DNA from: Proteobacteria bacterium UBA2996
GTDB taxonomy: Bacteria; Pseudomonadota; Gammaproteobacteria; Arenicellales; UBA868
Assembly (NCBI GenBank): GCA_002346525.1
Contig: DDZY01000074.1
Coordinates: 1,796 to 14,502 of the forward strand
DNA length: 12,707 bases
Reading direction: 5' to 3'
The notes beneath the pieces are model-generated. The model ran no database searches. It saw nothing but the letters and a program-made list of their open reading frames with translations, and had not been told where the DNA came from. Positions 7,418-12,707 of the stretch are shown one piece after another. Made by a program: the position numbers and the translations under genes. Numbering within the stretch: the stretch's first letter is position 1; every line of letters starts with the position of its first letter.

Positions 7418-7526
7418 GGGTTGTCGTCATGCCGCTCCAGTTACACGCTTGGATGGCTTTTGCTCGCGAAAGCGGTCAGTCTACAATTGGCTCCCACAGA
7501 TGTGAATCCATGGAGCGTATTCATTC
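7418..7526. promoter_or_regulatory. Divergent promoter region with overlapping -10 boxes
   Basis: On the plus strand TTGCTC (7460-7465), a 16-nt spacer and TACAAT (7482-7487) form a plausible sigma-70 promoter, giving a leader of about 30 nt before the ATG at 7527; GGAG at 7512-7515 is the ribosome binding site. On the minus strand TTCACA (7506 to 7501), a 17-nt spacer and TAGACT (7483 to 7478) form a plausible promoter for the Rieske gene. The two -10 boxes share bases 7482-7483, so the polymerases would compete. Assigned by eye; no clear operator dyad is seen. Confidence 0.35.
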
Positions 7527-8477
7527 ATGATTAGTCCTTCAAGGCGATTGGATTTCACCGAGATCCCGGTGATTGATATCGGACCGCTGATCCATCAAGA
7601 GCAGTCGGATCTGTGTATTGACGCATTGCGTGCAGCCTGCAGCGAAGTCGGTTTCTTTTATGTCCGGAATCATCAGATTCCCGCCTCACTGATCCAGGAG
7701 GTCCGATCAGCGGCAGAAGCATTCTTCTGCGCGCCCGATGAAGAAAAGATGGCACTGGCGATTACGCCGCAGATTAAGGGCTACCTGCCTCTTGCTTATC
7801 GAAGTTATGAGGGAGAAGACAGAGCAGGTACCAGTCATCAGGAGGGCTTCTGGATCGGACATGATCGACCGGTATCGGCTCAGTCTCCTTTAGATGGGCC
7901 CAATCGGTGGCCAGAACAATATCCTTCGTTGAAGTCGACCATGCTGCACTACTTCGATGAAACAGAGCGTCTTGCCGGCGTGCTGCTTCGCGGATTTTCT
8001 CTGGCCCTTGGTCTTGAGCCTGATCACTTGTCACAGTACTTCAAAGCCCCGCTCAGCCGTCTTAAGGTCAATCACTATCCGCCTCAGCGCAGCCCCGTCC
8101 GAGAGGACAACCTTGGGGTGGTACCCCATACCGATTCAGGGGGGTTCACGATTCTTTGGCAGGACGAAATCGGCGGGCTCGAGGTGCAGAATAAAAACGG
8201 CGAATGGGTCGGTGCTCCGCCTATTGAAGATACCTTCGTTATTAACATCGGCAACATCATGGAAACCTGGAGCAATGGCTTCTTTTCCTCCACACCGCAT
8301 CGGGTCATTAACTGTGGTGGCCAGGATCGTTATTCCATCCCTCTTTTTGTTAACCCCAGTGCTGAGGTCACGATTGCACCGCTGATCGGAGACATCGATT
8401 CGGTGGAACCTTTTCACTACGGTACGTATCAAAAAGACCTTTGGCGAAAGACTTTTCCTGTTGCCAATATCACTTAA
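7527..8477 (+). CDS. Isopenicillin-N-synthase-like Fe(II)/2-oxoglutarate-dependent oxygenase
   Basis: This 316-residue protein has both parts of the family: the N-terminal DIOX_N segment (IPVIDIGPLI at 13-22, VGFFYVRNHQIP at 41-52) and the C-terminal jelly-roll catalytic domain. Iron ligands are H201 and D203 (in VPHTDSGGFTIL) and H258 (in STPHRV); the 2-oxoglutarate pair is R268 and S270 (RYS). In this superfamily such enzymes hydroxylate unactivated carbons, and some relatives act on arginine-like substrates (ethylene-forming enzyme, plant homoarginine 6-hydroxylase releasing guanidine). I cannot place it in one of these by eye. Upstream in-frame alternatives are closed: ATGs at 7500 and 7510 soon meet stops. 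It is the first gene of the rightward cluster; the DUF1989 frame overlaps its end or starts shortly after it. Confidence 0.9.
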   Translation: MISPSRRLDFTEIPVIDIGPLIHQEQSDLCIDALRAACSEVGFFYVRNHQIPASLIQEVRSAAEAFFCAPDEEKMALAITPQIKGYLPLAYRSYEGEDRAGTSHQEGFWIGHDRPVSAQSPLDGPNRWPEQYPSLKSTMLHYFDETERLAGVLLRGFSLALGLEPDHLSQYFKAPLSRLKVNHYPPQRSPVREDNLGVVPHTDSGGFTILWQDEIGGLEVQNKNGEWVGAPPIEDTFVINIGNIMETWSNGFFSSTPHRVINCGGQDRYSIPLFVNPSAEVTIAPLIGDIDSVEPFHYGTYQKDLWRKTFPVANIT

Positions 8478-9133
8478 GCCGCAATCGTGTCAAAAACTCA
8501 GGCAGGGGGTTAACCATCGAAACTGTCTATACGCTCACCCCGGGAGAGTCAGTGGGATGCTCGGTCACCACAGGCACAACGGTGCGCGTGGTGAATCCCA
8601 AGGGACATCAGGTCGTGGATCTGTGGGCGTTTGTTGAATCAGATCCGACTGAGTATTTGTCTATGGCGCACAATCGGACTGCGCACTACACCACTCGGTT
8701 TCGAGCGGGCCATGTGCTGGTCAGTAACCGGTTCAAGAAACTGCTCCGCTTTATCGAAGACACCACGGACGGGTTTCATGACTCTTTTCACGCAGCGTGT
8801 TCAGCGCAGAGTTACGCGCATTTTGGCAGTGACCAGCAGTATCCAAACTGCGAAGATAATCTGCACAAAGCGCTTCAGGATGCCGGCATCGCCTTTCAGA
8901 TTACTCCACCGCCATGGAATCTTTTTGAAAAATCCTTCGTTGATGAGGATGGGTGGATCCATGACGGATCAACCAGTGCGAAAGCCGGCGACTACGTGGA
9001 ACTCAATGCCGAATGCGATCTTTTCATGGTGTTTTCTGCATGTCGCTCGACGATTGGCAATATTCAAGACGGAGACCCTGCGGGCGCGCAGATACTTCTA
9101 AAACAGCACGAAACTGCTACTACCGGTTGCTGA
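8441..9133 (+). CDS. DUF1989 (urea carboxylase-associated / carboxyguanidine deiminase-like) protein, start uncertain
   Basis: The protein, 230 residues from the TTG at 8441, carries a complete DUF1989 domain: GTTVRVVNPKGHQVVDLWAF (45-64), FHDSFHAACS (112-121), YPNCEDNLHKAL (134-145), PWNLFE (159-163 onward) and a C-terminal GDYVELNAECDLFMVFSAC stretch (183-201). Family members include the urea-amidolyase-associated proteins, and a pair of them (CgdA/CgdB) forms carboxyguanidine deiminase. Here there is one copy and no biotin carboxylase in the window. No ATG or GTG precedes the domain in frame. TTG 8441 would overlap the upstream gene by 37 nt with poor ribosome binding; an AGGGGG element at 8504-8509 instead sits 6 nt before an in-frame ATC at 8516. 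The true start is therefore unclear. Ten nt separate its stop from the amidase. Confidence 0.82.
   Translation: MAKDFSCCQYHLSRNRVKNSGRGLTIETVYTLTPGESVGCSVTTGTTVRVVNPKGHQVVDLWAFVESDPTEYLSMAHNRTAHYTTRFRAGHVLVSNRFKKLLRFIEDTTDGFHDSFHAACSAQSYAHFGSDQQYPNCEDNLHKALQDAGIAFQITPPPWNLFEKSFVDEDGWIHDGSTSAKAGDYVELNAECDLFMVFSACRSTIGNIQDGDPAGAQILLKQHETATTGC
8501..8509 (+). promoter_or_regulatory. Strong Shine-Dalgarno-like element ahead of the DUF1989 domain
   Basis: GGCAGGGGG lies between the stop of the upstream oxygenase (8475-8477) and the DUF1989 domain. With 6 nt to the in-frame ATC at 8516, its spacing is ideal for initiation there, although ATC is a very rare start codon. It would otherwise be unexplained, since no ATG, GTG or TTG follows within normal distance in this frame. 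Confidence 0.35.
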
Positions 9134-9143
9134 CTGAAAAAAT

Positions 9144-10538
9144 ATGAATGAACTCCATTTCTATACGGCTATCCAACTTGCCAGAGGGTACAGCCAGGGT
9201 GAGTTTTCTCCGCTCGAGGCGATCGACGCGGTGCTGGCGCGCATTGATCATTGCGAGAGCCAGCTGAACGCCTGGCGGTTGGTTGATAATCGTCGTGCTC
9301 GATCACAGGCGCGTGCTTCAGCAAGAAGGTGGCTTGCCGGAGAGCCTAGGGGGCCACTTGATGGCATACCGGTTGCCATAAAAGATGTGACGGAGACCAA
9401 AAGTTGGCCTACTCGAAATGGCTCTCTTGCTCCGGAGCGGATTTCCCAGACCCGGGTCGATGCGATCGTGGTGGAGCGTTTAAAAAAAGCAGGCGCAATA
9501 CTGATAGGCAAAACGCAGACTCCAGAGTATGCCTGGCTAGGGGTGACTGAGAGCGAACTCCACGGCATTACCCGTAACCCCTGGAATGCCGAATGGACGC
9601 CGGGAGGGTCCAGCGGAGGTTCAGGTGCAGCGGTGGCGGCTGGCATGGCGGTCGTCGCCACCGGAACGGATTCTGGTGGATCGATCAGAGGGCCCGCAAG
9701 CTTCTGTGGAGTCGTGGGCTTCAAGCCGACATTTGGCCGAGTGCCGGTATGGCCACAAAGCCCACTGATGGGAATGGAGCATTGTGGTCCGATCGCGCGG
9801 TCTGTTCGAGACGCGGCCATCGCGTTCGAGGTGATGGCAGGCGGCGATAGCCGTGATGGCTCCGCGATCCAGCGCAAAGCGCCAAAAGTTACATCCGGAC
9901 TTGAGCGCGGCATAAAGGATCTCAGAATAGGCTTCTCACCAGACCTGGGCGTGCCGCGGGTCGATGACGACGTGTTGAAAATAGTTTCTGAAGCAAAACG
10001 GGTGTTTGTAAGCCTTGGTGGGATTGTCTCGCGGACTCGTCTAGACCTTGGCGAGGCCAGAGAGCTTTCCTACGCGATTTGCAATCCGATGGCAGCACGT
10101 ATTCGATCCGATCTAGGCAAAAAGGCGGCACGACTGAGCAATGAGGTATTGCTGACTTGCGCTAATGATGGTGCAAAAATGAGTGCGGTTGACTATCTTA
10201 AGGCAGAAGCCAAGCGGACCAAACTTCGTGGCAGGATGAGCGCGTTTTATGAGAAGTATGATTTATTGATCTGCCCAACACTTGCATGCGCGCCGTTTCC
10301 CGTCGGCTACTCGCAGCCTCCACACTGGCGGAAACGGGACGGCGAATTCATGGGTATGGCCACGCCCTTCGACCTTACCGGACAGCCTGCGATATCGGTA
10401 CCTTGCGGTTTCACTGATCTTGGTGCACCCGTCGGACTCCAGATTGTGGGCGCCTATGGTGAGGATGCTCTTGTCCTGAGAACAGCACGCGCTTTTGAGA
10501 AGGCTGTCAAACTCGAAAAAGTGCATCCACCCATCTGA
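9144..10538 (+). CDS. Amidase signature family hydrolase
   Basis: This 464-residue protein is a full-length amidase-signature enzyme. The Ser-cisSer-Lys triad is present: K80 in GIPVAIKDV, S156 in TPGGSSGGSG and nucleophile S180 in GTDSGGSIRGPA; the 24-residue distance between the serines matches the family (as in FAAH). The C-terminal GAPVGLQIVGAYGEDALVL segment is also typical. These enzymes hydrolyse carboxamides, including allophanate, biuret, indoleacetamide and acyl amides; the sequence does not tell which. It lacks the extra C-terminal domain of allophanate hydrolases such as AtzF. The ATG follows the DUF1989 stop by 10 nt with only an A-rich leader, so coupled translation is likely. 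Next to a DUF1989 protein, cleavage of a urea- or guanidine-derived amide is a reasonable inference. Confidence 0.9.
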   Translation: MNELHFYTAIQLARGYSQGEFSPLEAIDAVLARIDHCESQLNAWRLVDNRRARSQARASARRWLAGEPRGPLDGIPVAIKDVTETKSWPTRNGSLAPERISQTRVDAIVVERLKKAGAILIGKTQTPEYAWLGVTESELHGITRNPWNAEWTPGGSSGGSGAAVAAGMAVVATGTDSGGSIRGPASFCGVVGFKPTFGRVPVWPQSPLMGMEHCGPIARSVRDAAIAFEVMAGGDSRDGSAIQRKAPKVTSGLERGIKDLRIGFSPDLGVPRVDDDVLKIVSEAKRVFVSLGGIVSRTRLDLGEARELSYAICNPMAARIRSDLGKKAARLSNEVLLTCANDGAKMSAVDYLKAEAKRTKLRGRMSAFYEKYDLLICPTLACAPFPVGYSQPPHWRKRDGEFMGMATPFDLTGQPAISVPCGFTDLGAPVGLQIVGAYGEDALVLRTARAFEKAVKLEKVHPPI

Positions 10539-10579
10539 TCATCGATAATCCCGTTGTTCATGCCTGAAGAGAATGCGAG

Positions 10580-11440
10580 ATGCCAACGCTCTCAGCTCAC
10601 CAGATAGCGCAATTTAAGCAAGACGGTTATCTCTTCCTTGAAGAGGCATTAACCGACGAACAGCTTCAGGGTCTGCGACAGGACTTCGAGAAATGGAAAG
10701 AAGAGAGCAGACAGTACAGTGCGCCCTACGGTGTTACTTTTGATGGGCGACCCCGCTTTGATATTGAACCGGGGCACAGTGTTGATGCGCCAGCCCTGAG
10801 ACGAATCGCATCGCCCATTGAGATCTCGGATGCCTATCTGGATGTGATGCGGAAAAATCGGGCGTTGGATGCGTTAGAGGATATTCTGGGCCCCAATATC
10901 AAGTTTGAAAATGCCAAGATCAATTCCAAGTTGCCGGGCGCTGCAACCGAGATCAAGTTTCACCAGGATTTTCTTTTTGAAGCACATACCAACGATGACA
11001 TGGTGACGGTGTTGTTTTTTCTTGATGATGTGACGGAAGAAAACGGGCCACTGGAAGTAGTGCCGGGCAGTCATAAAGGCCCGCTTTATGAGCATTGGCA
11101 CGGCGGAGTATTTACGGGAACAGTCAGCGACCAAATTGCCGCCGAGATGGCACCCAAGGCCGTTGCTTGCTACGGCTCTGCCGGATCGGCCTGCCTTATG
11201 CATACCAGAGTCCTGCATGGCTCAGCGCCTAATCTTGCGGATGCACCCCGTACACTTTTCATCTGTGAATACCTGGCGGAAGACAGTTATCCTCTGCATG
11301 CGAACCATATTCCCAGCAAGTACATGTACGAAGTGGTACGCGGTGAGGCGACGGGCAGGGTGCGGTGCAGCAACTATGAAATGGCGTTTCCTGAGATGCC
11401 CACGGGGGCGTCCTTTTTCGAGCAACAGGCCAAGGCCTGA
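10580..11440 (+). CDS. Phytanoyl-CoA dioxygenase (PhyH) family Fe(II)/2-oxoglutarate oxygenase
   Basis: This 286-residue protein has the PhyH layout: an N-terminal FKQDGYLFLEEALTDEQL segment (12-29), the iron-binding HxD in IKFHQDF (H128, D130), VTEENGPLEVVPGSHKGPL (151-169), and the distal His and 2-oxoglutarate Arg in VLHGSAPN...PRTLF (H213, R224). All catalytic residues are visible, so it should be active. Bacterial PhyH enzymes hydroxylate many small molecules (ectoine, amino acids, phosphonates, CoA esters). The longer signature of ectoine hydroxylase is not seen. It follows the amidase with a 41-nt gap and is probably in the same transcript. It is the second 2-oxoglutarate oxygenase of this cluster and belongs to a different family from the first. 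Confidence 0.9.
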   Translation: MPTLSAHQIAQFKQDGYLFLEEALTDEQLQGLRQDFEKWKEESRQYSAPYGVTFDGRPRFDIEPGHSVDAPALRRIASPIEISDAYLDVMRKNRALDALEDILGPNIKFENAKINSKLPGAATEIKFHQDFLFEAHTNDDMVTVLFFLDDVTEENGPLEVVPGSHKGPLYEHWHGGVFTGTVSDQIAAEMAPKAVACYGSAGSACLMHTRVLHGSAPNLADAPRTLFICEYLAEDSYPLHANHIPSKYMYEVVRGEATGRVRCSNYEMAFPEMPTGASFFEQQAKA

Positions 11441-11497
11441 AAGGCTGAAGTTTATCCACAGGCAGCAATGGTGAGTTGCAAAAGAGCCTTTCTGCCT
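11439..11497 (+). terminator. Inverted repeats after the PhyH gene, possible weak terminator
   Basis: Two imperfectly nested pairings are visible: GAAAGGCT (11439-11446) with AGCCTTTC (11485-11492), and AGGCAG (11460-11465) with CTGCCT (11492-11497), the latter followed by only three more T residues. Loops are long and the T-run is short, so this is at best a weak or attenuating terminator. A direct repeat GCCTTT/GCCTTTT lies at 11487-11500. Confidence 0.25.
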
Positions 11498-11538
11498 TTT
11501 GAGCGAGGTATCAGTTGAGCAGGAATCATACTGACTCT

Positions 11539-12707
11539 ATGCCGTGTGTTAATTCTGATCGCTTGTGGCGATGGCATATGCGAATGGCACAACTCGGAGC
11601 GACTGGACGTGGCGGCGTTAACCGACCTGCCTTGTCAACGGACGATATCGAACTGCACAGGCAACTGGCGCTGTGGGCCCGCGAACGGAACTTTGCGGTT
11701 GAAATCGATGCCTACGGTAACCAGTTTATGCGTAGGCCAGGGACTGATGAAAATTGTGCGCCATTGGTGAGCGGGTCCCATAGCGACTCCCAGCCGACTG
11801 GAGGACGATTTGACGGTATCTCCGGCGTTCTAGCCGCCGTGGAGGCGGTTGAGGTAATGGAGGAAGCTAACATTATGACCCGTCATCCGCTGGAAATCGT
11901 CATCTGGAATAACGAAGAGGGAGTGCGGTTCCGGCCAACCCAGATGGGCTCAGCGGTTTACGTAGGTCATGCTCCGCTCCACCCGTTGCAGGCCGCGGTT
12001 GATCCGCAAGGTGTATCTCTGGAGTCAGAGGTGAGTCGTCTGCGGCAGACGGTCGATTTTGCAAGCGAACGCAGTCTCGGCAAGCCATTCGCCAGCTATC
12101 TTGAACTCCATATTGAACAAGGACCGGTACTTGAGGAAGAGCAGATCGATATTGGTATTGTGACTTCAATTCAGGGCACACGAAAATTTGAAGTCGAGAT
12201 TTTTGGGGAAGCGGCCCACGCAGGCACTACCCCATCAAAAAACCGCCGAGATGCGTTGCTTGATGCGGTCAACGCGGTCAAAGCTCTGCAAAAATTGTTT
12301 TACGATCCCCTCGATCTTGTACGTTTCACGATAGGCCAGTTTGAAGTTAAGCCAGGGGCGCTGGCTGTGGTTCCGGATAAAGTCTTCTTCACTATCGATT
12401 TTCGACATCATGAGGATGGGGTGCTGAGATCTCTGGGCGATCAAGTCAAAGCGGTATGTGAGGATGCAGTCGAGCGATGTGATGTCCGCGTGACAGAGAC
12501 ACGTAACGCCCTTTCTGAAGCATTTCCAGAATCAGTTCAGAAGATGGTTGAAAAGGCGTGCTCAGTGCGAGGTTACACCTATCGATATCTCCCCTCCGGC
12601 GCTGGGCATGATGCCCGGTATCTAAATCCATTCTGCCTCAGCGGGATGGTATTTGTTCCGTGTCATAACGGGATCAGCCATAATGAGGATGAGTATGTGG
12701 GTCCTGC
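11539..12707 (+). CDS. M20-family N-carbamoyl-L-amino acid hydrolase / allantoate amidohydrolase-like enzyme, partial (runs off right edge)
   Basis: An open frame from ATG 11539 continues to the last base (389 codons visible; the family is usually about 410-420), so only the C-terminal end is missing. Signatures of the hydantoinase/carbamoylase subfamily are clear: NSDRLW near the N-terminus, metal ligands in SGSHSDSQPTGGRFDG (H81, D92), base and ligand in NNEEGVRF (E126, E127), LHIEQGPVLE (H191), AHAGTTPSKNRRDA, and GAGHDA near the end. These enzymes hydrolyse ureido groups, releasing CO2 and ammonia from N-carbamoyl amino acids, ureidopropionate or allantoate. ATG 11539 has only a distant AGGA; a TTG at 11515 with GCGAGG 6 nt upstream (11503-11508) is an alternative start adding eight residues. 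It lies 98 nt after the PhyH gene. Precise substrate not determinable. Confidence 0.9.
   Translation, partial: MPCVNSDRLWRWHMRMAQLGATGRGGVNRPALSTDDIELHRQLALWARERNFAVEIDAYGNQFMRRPGTDENCAPLVSGSHSDSQPTGGRFDGISGVLAAVEAVEVMEEANIMTRHPLEIVIWNNEEGVRFRPTQMGSAVYVGHAPLHPLQAAVDPQGVSLESEVSRLRQTVDFASERSLGKPFASYLELHIEQGPVLEEEQIDIGIVTSIQGTRKFEVEIFGEAAHAGTTPSKNRRDALLDAVNAVKALQKLFYDPLDLVRFTIGQFEVKPGALAVVPDKVFFTIDFRHHEDGVLRSLGDQVKAVCEDAVERCDVRVTETRNALSEAFPESVQKMVEKACSVRGYTYRYLPSGAGHDARYLNPFCLSGMVFVPCHNGISHNEDEYVGP

Noticed and set aside
7510..7530. Six-codon frame ATG..TGA whose stop overlaps the ATG of the oxygenase at 7527
   Set aside because: Could be a leader peptide but has no ribosome site of its own and no regulatory codon run; probably chance.
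9248..9913. Minus-strand 221-codon open frame opposite the amidase
   Set aside because: The amidase triad and Gly/Ser-rich signature lie in the plus frame. The antisense product is Pro/Ser/Thr-rich, as expected of a shadow.
10580..11440. PhyH gene as ectoine hydroxylase (ectD)
   Set aside because: The PhyH core is present, but the longer ectoine-hydroxylase signature around the HxD is not seen, and no ectABC genes are nearby.

Overview
The window reads as a dense, mostly catabolic stretch of a bacterial chromosome, probably from a proteobacterium (Pseudomonadota). Base composition looks close to half G+C, Shine-Dalgarno sequences are ordinary, and the enzyme families (CaiC/CaiD-like, CuyA/DcyD-like, CntA-like Rieske oxygenase, DUF1989, M20 carbamoylase) are common in environmental and marine proteobacteria. 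The organism call is inference; there is no rRNA or other marker gene. I see no tRNA, transposase, CRISPR array, transporter (apart from a partial small membrane protein) or transcription regulator.

Layout. (1) Positions 1-682, minus strand: a small cupin followed by a membrane protein cut by the left edge. (2) 797-1807, plus, divergent from the cupin: a PLP enzyme of the D-cysteine desulfhydrase/L-cysteate sulfo-lyase family. (3) 1968-5285, plus: an enoyl-CoA hydratase, an acyl-CoA ligase of the CaiC type almost touching it, then a class I SAM methyltransferase. (4) 5302-7417, minus, convergent with the methyltransferase: a Rieske oxygenase followed by an arginase/agmatinase-fold protein that lacks two usual active-site residues. 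(5) 7527-12707, plus, divergent from the Rieske gene: an isopenicillin-N-synthase-like 2-oxoglutarate oxygenase, a DUF1989 protein, an amidase-signature hydrolase, a PhyH-type 2-oxoglutarate oxygenase, and an M20 N-carbamoyl-amino-acid-hydrolase-like enzyme that runs off the right edge.

How it may work together. Regions 4 and 5 share a 109-bp divergent promoter region and combine three different non-heme iron oxygenases with four proteins from families that handle amidine, urea or amide C-N bonds. Region 3 adds CoA activation and hydration of an acid. The simplest reading is a pathway that oxidatively opens or demethylates a nitrogen-rich small molecule (a betaine, guanidino or ureido compound), removes its nitrogen by hydrolysis, and may pass the carbon skeleton through a CoA thioester. 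The substrate cannot be named from sequence alone. The most distinctive single features are the altered ureohydrolase active site, the Glu at the bridging position of the Rieske oxygenase, and a DUF1989 gene that has no ATG or GTG start ahead of its domain.
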